DNA of 64,000 bases from assembly GCF_020696975.1 (NCBI RefSeq), contig NZ_JAJGBK010000020.1, positions 62,001 through 126,000 of the forward strand, written 5' to 3'. The stretch is from Methanoculleus sp. GTDB taxonomy: Archaea; Halobacteriota; Methanomicrobia; Methanomicrobiales; Methanoculleaceae. A program made the translations under genes and the position numbers. Positions 63,943 through 64,000 of the stretch are shown here, in pieces. How positions within the stretch are numbered: position 1 is the stretch's first letter; the number at the start of each line of letters is the position of its first letter. Below the pieces are notes generated by a model, which made no database searches, was not told where the DNA came from, and was given only the letters and a program-made list of their open reading frames with translations.

Positions 63943-64000
63943 GACCTGGGCGATCCTCCTTGTCCTCCTCCTTGCTGGCGGGGTGATCTTTGTTCATGTC
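63926..64000 (+). CDS. Start of a membrane protein gene, truncated by the window end
   Basis: Three consecutive ATG codons (63926, 63929, 63932) begin a different frame that overlaps the previous gene by 17 bp and continues to the last base. The 25 residues are a signal/anchor helix (ETWAILLVLLLAGGVIFVHV). In the operon context, a DUF4350-like protein is my guess; only the N-terminus is visible, so the family cannot be shown. Confidence 0.5.
   Translation, partial: MMMQRETWAILLVLLLAGGVIFVHV

Noticed and set aside
1-64000. CRISPR arrays, tRNA and rRNA genes, complete insertion sequences
   Set aside because: Reading the gaps gave no regularly spaced repeats, no tRNA-like cloverleaf that I could fold with confidence, and no transposase; a tRNA or covariance-model scan would settle this.

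Overview
The window looks like chromosome of a methanogenic archaeon of the Methanomicrobiales, probably Methanoculleus-like. Archaeal hallmarks are ABCE1/Rli1, archaeal Pelota, an archaeal NFACT (RqcH/Rqc2-type) protein, a FilR1-type methanogen regulator, class III signal-peptide archaellins, a DUF1616 membrane protein, long PAS-domain sensors of methanomicrobial style, and TATA boxes about 26-30 nt upstream of starts, several of which look leaderless. No rRNA, tRNA, CRISPR array or complete insertion sequence was recognised. The assignment rests on protein families only; no database search was run.

1-23 kb (G+C-rich core). A translation and ribosome-rescue block (NFACT, Pelota, an EMC6-like membrane protein, ABCE1) lies on the minus strand. 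It is followed by an FKBP, an ATPase, a CYTH protein, a phosphoesterase, a radical SAM protein, a FilR1 regulator, a UbiA-type prenyltransferase, a PAS protein, two tandem archaellins, several membrane proteins, a DUF5714 protein, an ABC exporter, and an aldolase-phosphofructokinase pair whose kinase carries pyrophosphate-type active-site residues.

23-43.5 kb. A polar amino-acid ABC importer has its permease-ATPase-permease operon on the plus strand and its binding protein on the minus strand. An EamA exporter with a histidine-rich tail and no standard start codon lies between them. Then come stress and housekeeping genes (glycerophosphodiesterase, HtrA, nitroreductase, acylphosphatase, solitary MazF), a Zn/Cd P-type ATPase, a bicupin lipoprotein, one complete PAS/GAF histidine kinase, and two PAS proteins. 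These two and the PAS protein at 13 kb share a C-terminal H-box-like module without any ATPase domain.

43.5-60.4 kb (visibly A+T-richer island). This is a surface-polysaccharide locus: LicD, a thymidylate-kinase-like protein, an asparagine-synthetase-like protein lacking the glutaminase cysteine, a flippase, a large membrane protein, a GT4 and a GT2 glycosyltransferase, and a tightly overlapping operon. That operon has two paralogous N-acetyl-sugar amidotransferases bracketing DUF354, PIG-L deacetylase, ATP-grasp, PHP and a 106-residue unknown. I regard it as the best candidate for an undescribed pathway: deacetylation, ligation and amidation of an amino sugar.

60.4-64 kb. A long gene-poor stretch is followed by a plus-strand operon of secreted or membrane proteins (a small secreted protein, a membrane protein, a DUF4129-like protein) and the first codons of a further gene that runs off the window.
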